The notes: a model not told the origin generated them from the letters alone. A stretch of DNA of 15,024 nt from Clostridiales bacterium (GCA_024695545.1 JAILHZ010000006.1:1-15024), one strand, 5' to 3'; shown: positions 1 to 7,926, numbered from the stretch's first letter. A program made the numbers and translations.

Positions 1-2
1 CC

Positions 3-78
3 TGGTGGAGCATAGGGGACTTGAACCCCTGACCCCCACACTGCCAGTGTGATGCGCTCCCAACTGCGCTAATGCCCC
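3..78 (-). tRNA. tRNA-Ala (anticodon GGC)
   Basis: Read on the minus strand this folds as a complete 76-nt cloverleaf. The 7-bp acceptor stem (GGGGCAT/ATGCTCC) carries a G3-U70 wobble, the known identity element for alanyl-tRNA synthetase. The anticodon stem is TCACA/TGTGG with loop CTGGCAG, giving anticodon GGC, which reads the Ala codon GCC. The T arm is AGGGG-TTCAAGT-CCCCT, the discriminator is A73, and the 3' CCA is encoded. Both the anticodon and the G3-U70 pair point to alanine, so the identity is firm. Confidence 0.97.
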
Positions 79-104
79 GGGTCGTCTTTGCAAAGACAAG
101 AGAA

Positions 105-133
105 ATTGTAGTATGAAATCAGACTCTTGTCAA
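105..133 (-). promoter_or_regulatory. Promoter of the tRNA-Ala gene
   Basis: On the minus strand a perfect -35 box TTGACA (128-133) is separated by exactly 17 nt from a -10 box TACAAT (105-110, five of six to consensus). It lies about 27 nt upstream of the mature tRNA 5' end at 78, as expected for a housekeeping sigma-70/sigma-A stable-RNA promoter. The short leader contains the perfect 14-nt palindrome GTCTTTGCAAAGAC (84-97). Confidence 0.85.
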
Positions 134-189
134 CGAGCAGACGCCATTTGCAGGTGCTTTTCGAGTATCTAAGGGAACGGTCACTTTTG

Positions 190-218
190 TTGCGAGTGCG
201 GTAAGATTGATGTAAACT
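190..218 (+). promoter_or_regulatory. Possible weak promoter of the solute-binding protein gene
   Basis: TTGCGA (190-195) and TAAACT (213-218) are 17 nt apart and each matches four of six consensus positions. They lie about 38 nt before the start codon at 256. The 177-nt gap between the divergent tRNA and this gene holds this site, the tRNA promoter and nothing else I can identify. The match is weak and the call is inference. Confidence 0.3.
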
Positions 219-255
219 TACTTTTAGATGATTTTTAGCCGGTCCGGAGGAAGAC

Positions 256-1725
256 ATGAAGCCCGCAAAACTACTCGCCACGATTCTCACAGTATCGTTA
301 GCGCTGCCGATGTGTGCATGTAAGCCCAAGTCGAATAAAGACCCGAAGAATTCTTCCGGGGAGAGTTCGTCGGAGGCTTCTTCTTCGCAGACTGAAACGG
401 AGACGGATGTGCCGACGGATTCGTCCACAGAGACGGAGCCCACAGTCGGACCGACAGTCCCTGCTTCGGTGACGGATGATTCTGAAGATCCGATCGTGAT
501 CTACGGATATGACAAGGACTTCAAGGCGGAGCTTACGGAGTATCTTCAGGATATCGAGTTCGAGTATGTCTATGTGGAGCCCGAGAACTATATTGCGGAA
601 CTGAAGAAGGCGATGTCTTCCGAGGAGAAGCAGCCGGACCTGTTCATGATGGACGCCGAGCATCTCCCGAATTTCACGGACAGCGGATACACGGTCGGAA
701 TCGAGCAGGTAGGCATAAGCCGCGCGGATCTTTCTGACCAGTTCGAGTATACGTATAAGGCAGCGACAGACCGTGATTATTCTATAAAAGCACTTGCCGT
801 CGACCTAGCGCCGACTGCGATCATTTATAACAGAAAACTTGCCAAGGATATGCTCGGAAGCGCAGACCCGGCGACGGTGTCCCCGATGCTTTCCGACTGG
901 GATGCTCTTTTGAAATATGCCCGGGAAGTGAGCATGAATTCAGAGGGAATGCTGAAGCTCTTTGCCGACCGTCAGCAGATCGGAAGATTCTTCTGGGTCG
1001 GACGTAACGTGCCGTGGGTCGTGGACGGGAAGGTCACGATCAGCGAAGACTTTGACAAGTATTTCGATCTTCAGAAGAGCCTCTTTGACCAGTCGCTGAC
1101 ACTCGAGTTTACCGAGGGAAGCGAAGAGTGGACCCGTGCGATCAATGACGGGCAGTGTGTGATGTTCTTCGGTTCTCTGGAGACGGCGGCAAACGTGATC
1201 GGCTATGTACCCGGACATACGGAGCCGGAAGAAGACCCGAAGGCGACAGAACCCGCGGCGACCGGAGAAACAACAGAAGGTACGACAACGGAGCCGGAGG
1301 AGACCGGATGGTCGATCGTCCCGGCGCCGAAGGCATCTTACGATGGCGGCACATGGCTGATGGTATCTTCGGTCTGCGACAAGAAGGCGACTGCAGGAAA
1401 GATCTTAAAGACACTTACTATGGATGCGTCCGTGATGACCGATATGGCAGTTAAGGGCCGTTTCGTGAACAGCCGTACTATCATGGAGAAGTGTGCGCAG
1501 GATCCGAATTTCGCCAGTGATTTTCTGTCGGGGCAGAATCCGTACACGATCCTTGTTCCGGAAGCGGAGCAGATCGTGATCCCGGATGATCCGGCGGTAG
1601 AGAAGTGTGCGGAAGCAGAGATCTGGCATCTGCTGAATGCCTTCATGAATGGCGAGATCGAGACGATGGAAGAAGTGAAACAGCAGTTTACTGTCGGAAT
1701 GGAAGAACTGCTGGGCCTGTCCTGA
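256..1725 (+). CDS. Extracellular solute-binding lipoprotein (ABC transporter, family 1-like)
   Basis: A 489-residue secreted lipoprotein, probably the ligand-binding part of an ABC importer anchored outside the membrane. A basic n-region (MKPAK) is followed by a hydrophobic stretch and a cysteine cluster, LPMCAC. Cys22 (after Ala21) or Cys20 would be the lipidated residue; the lipobox is atypical. Residues 23-78 are a Ser/Glu/Thr-rich linker. The mature domain starts near IVIYGY (80-85) and has family 1 binding-protein features: PDLFMM, an NRKLA stretch around the hinge, VMFFGS, and GWSIVPAP...GGTWLMVSS. Residues 322-351 are a second Thr/Glu/Pro-rich stretch inside the C-terminal lobe. GGAGG (246-250), 5 nt before the ATG, supports the start. 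No permease or ATPase gene is adjacent, so it must work with transporter subunits encoded elsewhere. The ligand is unknown; cello-oligosaccharides are suggested only by the downstream phosphorylases. Confidence 0.8.
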   Translation: MKPAKLLATILTVSLALPMCACKPKSNKDPKNSSGESSSEASSSQTETETDVPTDSSTETEPTVGPTVPASVTDDSEDPIVIYGYDKDFKAELTEYLQDIEFEYVYVEPENYIAELKKAMSSEEKQPDLFMMDAEHLPNFTDSGYTVGIEQVGISRADLSDQFEYTYKAATDRDYSIKALAVDLAPTAIIYNRKLAKDMLGSADPATVSPMLSDWDALLKYAREVSMNSEGMLKLFADRQQIGRFFWVGRNVPWVVDGKVTISEDFDKYFDLQKSLFDQSLTLEFTEGSEEWTRAINDGQCVMFFGSLETAANVIGYVPGHTEPEEDPKATEPAATGETTEGTTTEPEETGWSIVPAPKASYDGGTWLMVSSVCDKKATAGKILKTLTMDASVMTDMAVKGRFVNSRTIMEKCAQDPNFASDFLSGQNPYTILVPEAEQIVIPDDPAVEKCAEAEIWHLLNAFMNGEIETMEEVKQQFTVGMEELLGLS

Positions 1726-1755
1726 CCTGAAAAATCCCGAAAAAGTCCGAAAACC

Positions 1756-1769
1756 CGAAACCGTTTTCG
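1756..1769. promoter_or_regulatory. Candidate LacI-family operator 1
   Basis: CGAAACCGTTTTCG is a 14-nt inverted repeat with one mismatched pair and a central CG flanked by AAA and TTT. This is the general form of operators for LacI-family sugar regulators and CcpA. It lies in the 181-nt gap before cbp, within a stretch that repeats CCGAAA at 1737, 1747 and 1755. No regulator gene is in the window, so the assignment is inference. Confidence 0.3.
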
Positions 1770-1828
1770 AGTTCGTAAACATTTGCGTTTTGCTGATTTA
1801 GCCCGAAATTACGGTGCTTTTTCAATGC

Positions 1829-1842
1829 TCGAAACGTTCCGA
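1829..1842. promoter_or_regulatory. Candidate LacI-family operator 2
   Basis: TCGAAACGTTCCGA is a 14-nt inverted repeat with one mismatched pair and a central CG. It has the same architecture as the site at 1756-1769, with centres 73 bp apart. It lies immediately upstream of a -10-like TATAGT, where a bound repressor would cover the -35 region. Inference only. Confidence 0.3.
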
Positions 1843-1854
1843 TTTGCTGTCTTT

Positions 1855-1860
1855 TATAGT
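1855..1860 (+). promoter_or_regulatory. Possible -10 element for cbp
   Basis: TATAGT matches five of six -10 positions and lies 46 nt before the cbp start codon. No convincing -35 box is found 16-18 nt upstream. If this is the promoter it may need an activator, or cbp may be transcribed by read-through from the solute-binding protein gene, after which I see no convincing terminator. Confidence 0.3.
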
Positions 1861-1906
1861 AAGATATAGCTACTTGAAATCTACTTTTTTAGGAGGCATA
1901 TGGCAT

Positions 1907-4387
1907 ATGAAGTTCGGACATTTCGATGATTCTACCCGTGAATATGTTATTGAAACCCCAAAGACCCCGTATCCGTGGATCAACTATCTTGGATCGGAAG
2001 CTTTCTTTGGCCTTATCTCAAATACAGCAGGTGGTTATAACTTCTATAAGGATGCCCGCCTCAGAAGAATTACCAGATATCGTTACAACAACGTACCGAT
2101 CGATATGGGCGGACGTTACTTCTACATCAACGACAACGGCACAGTCTGGAATCCGGGCTGGTCTCCGGTCAAGACAGAACTGGATGCCTATGAGTGCCGT
2201 CATGGTATGGGCTATACGATCATCACAGGTAAGAAGAACGACCTGAAGGCTCAGGTTACTTTCTTTGTACCGAACGGTTATGACGGAGAAGTCCAGCAGG
2301 TCGTTCTCACCAATGAGGGCAGCGCTCCGAAGACATTCAAGCTCTTTTCCTTTGCCGAGTGGTGCCTGTGGGATGCTCAGGATGACTGCACCAACTTCCA
2401 GAGAAACTTCTCTACCGGCCGTGTAGAGGTAGACGGTTCCGTTATCTACCACAAGACCGAGTACAGAGACAGACGTAATCACTACGCTTTCTATTCCGTA
2501 AATGACGCGATCGACGGATACGATACAGACCGTGACTCTTTCATCGGTCTTTACAACGGATTCAATAATCCGGAAGCTGTTCTCGCAGGTAAGGCGACAG
2601 ACTCCTTCGCAGACGGCTGGTCTCCGATCGCTTCCCACTATAAAGAGATCACACTCGCAGCAGGCGAGAGCAAGACGCTCATCTTCATCCTCGGCTATGT
2701 CGAGATGCCTGTTGATCAGAAGTTCGAGGCTGACGGCAAGACCATCAACAAGGTAAAAGCCAAGGCTATGATCGAGAAGTTTGATACTCCGGAGAAGGTT
2801 GCTGCAGGTCTTGCAGATCTTAAGGCTTCCTGGGACAAGCTCCTCGGTATCCTCAACGTTACTACACCGGACGACAAGGTCGACCGTATGGTCAATATCT
2901 GGAACCAGTATCAGTGCATGGTTACCTTTAACCTTTCCCGTTCCGCATCCTACTTCGAGTCCGGTATCGGCCGCGGCATGGGCTTCCGTGATTCCAACCA
3001 GGATATCCTCGGATTCGTTCATCAGATCCCGGACCGTGCGAAGGAGCGTATCATCGACATCGCTTCCACACAGTTCCCGGACGGCGGATGCTATCACCAG
3101 TACCAGCCGCTTACCAAGAAGGGTAATGCGGATATCGGCGGTGACTTCTCCGATGACCCGCTCTGGCTGATCCTTTCCGTTTCCGCTTACATCAAGGAGA
3201 CCGGTGACTGGTCCATCCTTGACGAGATGGTTCCTTACGACAACGACATGAGTGTCGCACAGACTATGCTCGAGCACCTGAAGGTTTCCTTCTACCACAT
3301 CGTAAACAACCTCGGTCCTCACGGTCTCCCGCTGGCAATGCGTGCAGACTGGAACGACTGCATCAACCTCTCCTGCTACTCCGACACACCGGGTGAGTCC
3401 TTCCAGACATACACCAACCCGAAGTTCAAGGCAGAGGGCGGCTACTCCAAGGTCGCCGAGTCCGTAATGGTTGCTACACTGTTCACCTACACAGGTCCGA
3501 ACTATGTTGCGATCCTCAAGCACCTCGGTAAGGACGATGAGGCTGCTGCAGCTCAGGCTGAGATCGATAAGATGAAGAAGAACATCATGGAGTCTGCATG
3601 GGACGGTGACTGGTTCCTCAGAGCTTACGACGCGAACGGCGAGAAGATGGGTTCCAAGGAATGCGAAGAAGGACAGATCTTCATCGAGCCGCAGGGCTTT
3701 GCGATCATGTCCGATGTCGGCAAGGAGCAGGGCGCTGATAAGAAGACCCTCGCTGCGATCGACGAGAGACTTAACACCGAGTTCGGTCTGGTCCTCAACA
3801 ATCCTGCATTCACGAAGTACTACATCCAGTATGGTGAGATCTCCACATATCCGGGCGGATATAAGGAGAACGCCGGTATCTTCACACACAACAACGCATG
3901 GATCATCTGCGCGGCTGCTTATGCCGGCGAAGGCGATCAGGCATTCAAGTACTATTCGGAGATCGCTCCTGCATTCACAGAAGAGACTTCCGACATCCAT
4001 AAGACAGAGCCTTACGTATACGGTCAGATGATCGGCGGTAAGGATGCCGGTTCCGATATCGGCAGAACAGGCAAGAACTTCGGTCAGGGCAAGAACTCCT
4101 GGCTCACTGGTACAGCTGCCTGGAACATGGTCGCAATCTCGCAGTACATTCTCGGTGTACAGCCTGACTTTGACGGCCTGAAGATCGATCCGTCGATCCC
4201 GTCTGCATGGGATGGCTTCACGATTACAAGAAAGTATCGTGGTGCAGAGTACAAAGTAACGATCAAGAATCCGGATCATGTCTGCAAGGGCATCAAGAGC
4301 GTAACGGTTGACGGAAGCGCAATTGAAGGCAACATCCTTCCGGTATTCGACGGCGGCGTTCATAACGTCGAAGTCGTAATGGGCTGA
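1907..4387 (+). CDS. cbp: Cellobiose phosphorylase (GH94, EC 2.4.1.20)
   Basis: An 826-residue cytosolic enzyme (no signal peptide) that splits cellobiose with phosphate into glucose 1-phosphate and glucose, with inversion. The N-terminus MKFGHFDD, then [15 protein letters not shown] and RYRYNN, agrees closely with characterised cellobiose phosphorylases, as does the full length of about 820. The GH94 core shows [12 protein letters not shown] (355-366), RADWNDC (479-485) with Asp484 the likely catalytic acid, THNN (660-663) with His661 a likely phosphate ligand, and [10 protein letters not shown] (731-740). The start is the ATG at 1907 because AGGAGG (1891-1896) lies 10 nt upstream and the family begins here. 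The ATG at 1900 is out of frame and only 3 nt from the ribosome site. The gene ends with tandem stops TGA TAG. Codon bias is extreme: from about 2018 to 4363 there is no in-frame TTA, CTA or TCA. This suggests high expression. Confidence in specificity is high from overall sequence resemblance. Confidence 0.95.
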   Translation: MKFGHFDDSTREYVIETPKTPYPWINYLGSEAFFGLISNTAGGYNFYKDARLRRITRYRYNNVPIDMGGRYFYINDNGTVWNPGWSPVKTELDAYECRHGMGYTIITGKKNDLKAQVTFFVPNGYDGEVQQVVLTNEGSAPKTFKLFSFAEWCLWDAQDDCTNFQRNFSTGRVEVDGSVIYHKTEYRDRRNHYAFYSVNDAIDGYDTDRDSFIGLYNGFNNPEAVLAGKATDSFADGWSPIASHYKEITLAAGESKTLIFILGYVEMPVDQKFEADGKTINKVKAKAMIEKFDTPEKVAAGLADLKASWDKLLGILNVTTPDDKVDRMVNIWNQYQCMVTFNLSRSASYFESGIGRGMGFRDSNQDILGFVHQIPDRAKERIIDIASTQFPDGGCYHQYQPLTKKGNADIGGDFSDDPLWLILSVSAYIKETGDWSILDEMVPYDNDMSVAQTMLEHLKVSFYHIVNNLGPHGLPLAMRADWNDCINLSCYSDTPGESFQTYTNPKFKAEGGYSKVAESVMVATLFTYTGPNYVAILKHLGKDDEAAAAQAEIDKMKKNIMESAWDGDWFLRAYDANGEKMGSKECEEGQIFIEPQGFAIMSDVGKEQGADKKTLAAIDERLNTEFGLVLNNPAFTKYYIQYGEISTYPGGYKENAGIFTHNNAWIICAAAYAGEGDQAFKYYSEIAPAFTEETSDIHKTEPYVYGQMIGGKDAGSDIGRTGKNFGQGKNSWLTGTAAWNMVAISQYILGVQPDFDGLKIDPSIPSAWDGFTITRKYRGAEYKVTIKNPDHVCKGIKSVTVDGSAIEGNILPVFDGGVHNVEVVMG

Positions 4388-4422
4388 TAGTTACTGATTA
4401 ATTTCGAGTCAGACGTATTCTT

Positions 4423-4458
4423 CCGCGGCAGCGGGGACGGGAAACTCCGCTGCTGTGG
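4423..4458 (+). other. Strong stem-loop downstream of cbp
   Basis: CCGCGGCAGCGG (4423-4434) can pair with CCGCTGCTGTGG (4447-4458): 12 bp including two G-U pairs, with a 12-nt loop. No T-run follows, so it is not a classical terminator. It may protect the cbp mRNA 3' end or be part of a structured leader for cdp. Confidence 0.5.
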
Positions 4459-4577
4459 GAAATCGTAGGACATAGCCGATGAACTCGGCATCCCTCATCG
4501 TGTCTGCGGTGACTGGTCATACAGGACAACAGGCAAGGTGATTCCGTCCGCTCAGCCATATATGTATGGTGCCGCGG

Positions 4578-4605
4578 TTTCCCGCATGTGGGCTCATGTG
4601 GGAGA
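4578..4605 (+). other. Stem-loop in the cdp leader
   Basis: TTTCCCGCATG (4578-4588) pairs with CATGTGGGAGA (4595-4605): 11 bp including two G-U pairs, with a 6-nt loop TGGGCT. CATGTGGG also occurs twice as a direct repeat here. No T-run follows. Role unknown. Confidence 0.45.
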
Positions 4606-4824
4606 AGTAAATCAGACCTTCTGTTTGAGGAGACAGAAAACGGGAAGATTTGCTTTTATGTGCGGCTTCCGGAATATATGACAGGCATCGGAGAGATCGT
4701 TGGCCTCGATTGTGGACATATTCGCGAAAGACCTTTTGGGGTGGGAGCTTCCGTGAATCTGGACGGGGAGGTATCGGGCAAGGTACCGGCGAACTGTCTA
4801 TTACACAATCAGGCGACGAAAGGG

Positions 4825-4870
4825 GATCGGACGCATCTTTTAAAAGATCATCCGGTCTTATTTCATTTTC
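4825..4870 (+). promoter_or_regulatory. Attenuator-like stem-loop just before the cdp ribosome site
   Basis: GATCGGA (4825-4831) pairs with TCCGGTC (4851-4857). Inside it, the perfect palindrome ATCTTTTAAAAGAT (4835-4848) forms an inner stem. The 12 nt that follow (4858-4869) are TTATTTCATTTT, nine T of twelve, and the ribosome site AGGAGG starts at 4871. This could be a leaky terminator, an attenuator, or an mRNA processing/stability stem. The stem is only moderately GC-rich and the T-run is interrupted. Confidence 0.4.
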
Positions 4871-4886
4871 AGGAGGTTCCAATACG

Positions 4887-7859
4887 ATGAAGAGTGAAAG
4901 AGCAAGATCAGTGATCGCACCTGCAGATCAGGTGCTTCGAAACAGATTCGGAGAGACGGTCGGGCAGGGTCCGGTCAGTGCTCAGTATATTTCAACACTC
5001 AATGGGGGAGTGGTTTTCGGAGTCGCGGGACTTCCTTTTCCGGCACCGGTTTGCGCCGCACTTCTGGCAGATGAAGATATCTGCGGAAGCATCAGTGCTT
5101 TTGCCGCTGCGAAAAAATCCGTACTGATCAAGAAGACACAGGGAAACTATGGCGCGTTCCTCGAAAAGGACGGAAATGTTGAAGAGATTTCCGGATCTGA
5201 CGAGGGAAAGAAGCTTCTTTCCGAAGCGGCACCTGTCATCGAATATGCGGCCGAATGGGGCGGTAAGCTCGACGAGGGCGGCGAACTGATCTGTGATCTT
5301 GCATCTCCGGCACCGGGTCCGCATTATTATACGAACCTGCTGATCGGTAACCGTATCGGATTTGATCATCCGCTTCAGAGTACTCCGAAGAGTGCTATTG
5401 ACCGTGTCGGCGGCGGCTGCTTCCGCTCCCACGCAGACACACAGGTACTCGCGACACGCTGGGACTATCTGCCTGAGCAGAACGGCTTCCCGGCGAACCG
5501 TCAGTTCTATCTTGTTGAGAACGGCAACGTGATCTTCTATTCCGGATCCGCGAAGCAGGATTCCGTTGAGAAGGCAGTCTGCCGTCACGCACAGAATAGA
5601 ACCGTGATCGAGTACACACTTAAGGACGGACTTAAGGTCCGCCGTACGATCTTTATCCTGCCGCAGGAAGACGGACTTCCGGTGGCGACAGAGGCACAGT
5701 TGATCGAGATCGAAAACAGCGGTGCATCCAGAGATCTCCGTATCGTATATACCGGCATGTTCGGCACACAGGAAGTACACGCGCTTCGTGAAGACGTTAT
5801 CTTCAGTACTGTTGTTGCCCAGTCCGAAGTATTCTACGGCGATAACGATGAGATCCGCGCGATCTCCTTTAACCCGAATCCGAAGTGGACAAAGGGCAAT
5901 ATCCGCTACAATACACTGATGGTCCATGCCGACGGCAAGACCATCTTCCCGGATCAGTTCTGCGCACGCTACGCGGATTTCGTCGGCGCAGGCACACTCG
6001 AGAAGCCGCAGTATGCAGCGATCCTTTCCAATGCTCATTCCCGTAAGGGCCCGGGCTTCTTCGCCGTATCTGCTCCGTTTACGATCGCATCCGGCGCGAA
6101 GGTTCAGGTCGATAACTTCACTTGTCTTTCTTCCGACTGCGTTAATCCGGACTACAAAGAAGACATCACCATGAAGGAAGAACTCGAAGCCTTGATCGAG
6201 CGTTTTGCAGATGCAAGCGCGCTTCCGGCCCGTCTCGAGAAGGTCATCTTCTTTACGAAGAAGTATGCTTCCTACATGCAGATCAAGCATGCGGATAAGG
6301 ACTTCGAAGCTTATGTAAACAACAACCTGCCGTTCCAGGTATTCTATCAGACGTTTGTCTCCCGTTCTCTGGACTGGACCCAGAAGGGTTACCGTGAGAT
6401 CGGCTTCCGCGAGATCCAGGACATCTTCGCTTCCATGTACTACTTCGCAGGTATGGGCGAGATCGAGTTTGTTAAGAAGCTCCTTCGCGAGTGGATCTCC
6501 AACATCTATAAAGACGGTTATGCCAACCATAACTTCTACTGGAAGGGCAAGGAACCGGGCTGGTGGTCTGACGATGCACTGTGGCTTCTGCAGGCACTCG
6601 ACCGCTACATCAGCCTGACTGCTGACTATGATTTCCTGAAGGAAGAGCTTCCGATCGCCGGTGAAGAAGGAGAGAAGAGATCCATCCTTGAGACGATCAA
6701 GGCTGTATTCACATACTCTTACAAGATCTCCGTAGGCGCTCACGGCATCCCGCTCATCGACAGAGCCGACTGGAACGACTGTCTGCGTGTGGATCCGGAC
6801 TGCGTAAGCGGCCCGGCAAAGATCGAGAACTATTACGAGCAGCTCAAGGCCAGCGGTAAGAAGTACGGCGAAGCCGCATACGAATCCGAGTATTCCGAGT
6901 CCGTCATGAACGGATGTCTCCTTAAGGTAGCCGTAGATGCCGCTATCGGCATGTTTAAGACCTGCGGTGATGCAGAATACGGTTCTTACCTCGAGAGCGT
7001 TTCCAAAGACCTTAAGAGCCGCATTAACGAGTATGCATGGAAGGGCGATTACTTCGCACGTGTTCTCTTTAACAGAAAAGATAAGCCGGAGCTCTCTTAC
7101 CTCGGTGCACAGGGCGATGGTCTCGTGATCGAAGAGGGCAAGGTCGGCACATACTTCCTGAATTCTTTCAGCTGGGCGGTACTTGCGGACTGCGCTTCCG
7201 AGGAGCAGATCTCCACGATGCTCGACAGCCTCGACAAGAACCTCAAGACTCCGTTCGGATTCCGTCTCTGCACAGGCGTTGACTATCCGAAGATCGCGCC
7301 GAAGATCGACGTTGCCCTCTACTATCAGGGTGACCGTGAGAACGGTGCTGTCTTTAAGCACGCGAACATGATGGCTGCTGCGGCGATGCTGAAAGCAGCA
7401 AAGAGCGTTGACGACAAGGCGCTGGCAGAGCGTCTGGCAAAGACCGCATTCTGGGTCATCGACTGCATCCTGCCATACAGAACACTCAAGTCTCCGTTCA
7501 CTGTCTGCGGTAACCCGAGACTCTGCACACAGTACAATAACAGTGAGACCGGCGAGAACATCGGACCGACGCTGTCCGGTACATCGACATGGCTCCTGCT
7601 TTGCCTCTTTAACAGCTTCGGTGTTGACTTTACCAGCGATGCACTGATCGTTGAGCCGATCCTGCGTCCGGATGATACCTCTGAAGATATTATGGTTTCT
7701 TCGGGAAAAGCACTCTACCACATTACGGTAGATAAGCCGCAGGGCTTTAAGAGAACCAAGGATGGCGTTTCCATCAGCGTAGACGGTTCTCCGATCGAGG
7801 GCGCACGGGTTCCGATCTTCAGCGATGGTGCAGTTCACGAAGTAAAAGTTAAGTTCTAA
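4887..7859 (+). CDS. cdp: Cellodextrin phosphorylase (GH94, EC 2.4.1.49)
   Basis: A 990-residue cytosolic enzyme that removes glucose units from cellodextrins as glucose 1-phosphate, shortening them toward cellobiose, the substrate of the upstream enzyme. It closely resembles clostridial cellodextrin phosphorylases (about 980 residues) over its whole length: PAPGPHYYTNLLIGNR, an FRSHADTQVLATR block, NGFPANRQFYL, GFREIQD (506-512), RADWNDC (626-632) with Asp631 the likely catalytic acid, and GDRENGAVFKHA with His825. It is about 160 residues longer than the cellobiose enzyme, mainly through an extra N-terminal domain, as expected. The start is the ATG at 4887, 10 nt after AGGAGG (4871-4876) and matching the family. 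A longer frame from 4650 is unlike protein. Codon bias is extreme: no in-frame TTA, CTA or TCA from 4992 to the stop. Laminaribiose-type specificity within GH94 is less likely. Confidence 0.94.
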   Translation: MKSERARSVIAPADQVLRNRFGETVGQGPVSAQYISTLNGGVVFGVAGLPFPAPVCAALLADEDICGSISAFAAAKKSVLIKKTQGNYGAFLEKDGNVEEISGSDEGKKLLSEAAPVIEYAAEWGGKLDEGGELICDLASPAPGPHYYTNLLIGNRIGFDHPLQSTPKSAIDRVGGGCFRSHADTQVLATRWDYLPEQNGFPANRQFYLVENGNVIFYSGSAKQDSVEKAVCRHAQNRTVIEYTLKDGLKVRRTIFILPQEDGLPVATEAQLIEIENSGASRDLRIVYTGMFGTQEVHALREDVIFSTVVAQSEVFYGDNDEIRAISFNPNPKWTKGNIRYNTLMVHADGKTIFPDQFCARYADFVGAGTLEKPQYAAILSNAHSRKGPGFFAVSAPFTIASGAKVQVDNFTCLSSDCVNPDYKEDITMKEELEALIERFADASALPARLEKVIFFTKKYASYMQIKHADKDFEAYVNNNLPFQVFYQTFVSRSLDWTQKGYREIGFREIQDIFASMYYFAGMGEIEFVKKLLREWISNIYKDGYANHNFYWKGKEPGWWSDDALWLLQALDRYISLTADYDFLKEELPIAGEEGEKRSILETIKAVFTYSYKISVGAHGIPLIDRADWNDCLRVDPDCVSGPAKIENYYEQLKASGKKYGEAAYESEYSESVMNGCLLKVAVDAAIGMFKTCGDAEYGSYLESVSKDLKSRINEYAWKGDYFARVLFNRKDKPELSYLGAQGDGLVIEEGKVGTYFLNSFSWAVLADCASEEQISTMLDSLDKNLKTPFGFRLCTGVDYPKIAPKIDVALYYQGDRENGAVFKHANMMAAAAMLKAAKSVDDKALAERLAKTAFWVIDCILPYRTLKSPFTVCGNPRLCTQYNNSETGENIGPTLSGTSTWLLLCLFNSFGVDFTSDALIVEPILRPDDTSEDIMVSSGKALYHITVDKPQGFKRTKDGVSISVDGSPIEGARVPIFSDGAVHEVKVKF

Positions 7860-7892
7860 TCGGATTACACAAGATAAAAGTGACTGACTCAA

Positions 7893-7926
7893 AAACCCCG
7901 GACCATGATGATCCGGGGTTTGTTTT
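7893..7926. terminator. Rho-independent terminator after cdp, probably bidirectional
   Basis: AAACCCCGGA (7893-7902) pairs perfectly with TCCGGGGTTT (7912-7921) around a 9-nt loop, followed by TGTTTT on the plus strand. On the minus strand the same stem is followed by five T, so it can also stop transcripts arriving from the rml operon side. It lies 33 nt after the cdp stop. Confidence 0.92.

Larger units (their letters stand above)
4388..4886 (+). other. Hairpin-rich intergenic region or leader between cbp and cdp
   Basis: A 499-nt gap, long for two functionally paired same-strand genes. It contains several inverted repeats by eye: 4423-4458 (12 bp), 4475-4489 (GCCGA/TCGGC) competing with 4477-4500 (CGATGA/TCATCG), 4555-4570 (GCCATA/TATGGT, one wobble), 4578-4605 (11 bp), 4619-4638 (TTCTGT/ACAGAA) and 4825-4857. 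A 100-codon open frame (GTG 4588 to TGA 4890) runs through its second half and overlaps the cdp start as ATGA. It has no ribosome site at its start, uses codons unlike the flanking genes, and matches no family I know, so it is not called as a gene. No good promoter was found. No known riboswitch class was recognised. Confidence 0.5.

Noticed and set aside
3..78. tRNA gene as an integration site for a mobile element
   Set aside because: No integrase, no repeat of the tRNA 3' end elsewhere in the window, and the neighbouring genes look like core metabolism.
1801..1822. Small stem (GCCCG/CGGTGC) followed by TTTTT before cbp
   Set aside because: Only about five pairs with a bulge; too weak to call a terminator for the solute-binding protein gene.
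1814..1906. 31-codon N-terminal extension of cbp
   Set aside because: No ribosome site at 1814. The family N-terminus begins at the ATG at 1907, which has AGGAGG upstream, and the extension overlaps the likely promoter.
2018..4363. 781-codon open frame on the minus strand opposite cbp
   Set aside because: It is codon-aligned with cbp and exists because cbp avoids TTA, CTA and TCA. Its translation resembles no protein and it has no ribosome site.
4564..4580. T-box-like core TGGTGCCGCGG
   Set aside because: One mismatch to the conserved TGGNACCGCG core, but no specifier stem I was recognised, no terminator with T-run follows closely, and a T-box would not be expected before a sugar phosphorylase. 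Likely chance.
4650..4886. 79-codon N-terminal extension of cdp
   Set aside because: Arg/Gly/Ser-rich and unlike protein; the real start at 4887 has AGGAGG and matches the family.
4992..7892. 966-codon open frame on the minus strand opposite cdp
   Set aside because: Same cause: codon-aligned antisense of a strongly biased gene. The composition is unlike a real protein and it ends within cdp.
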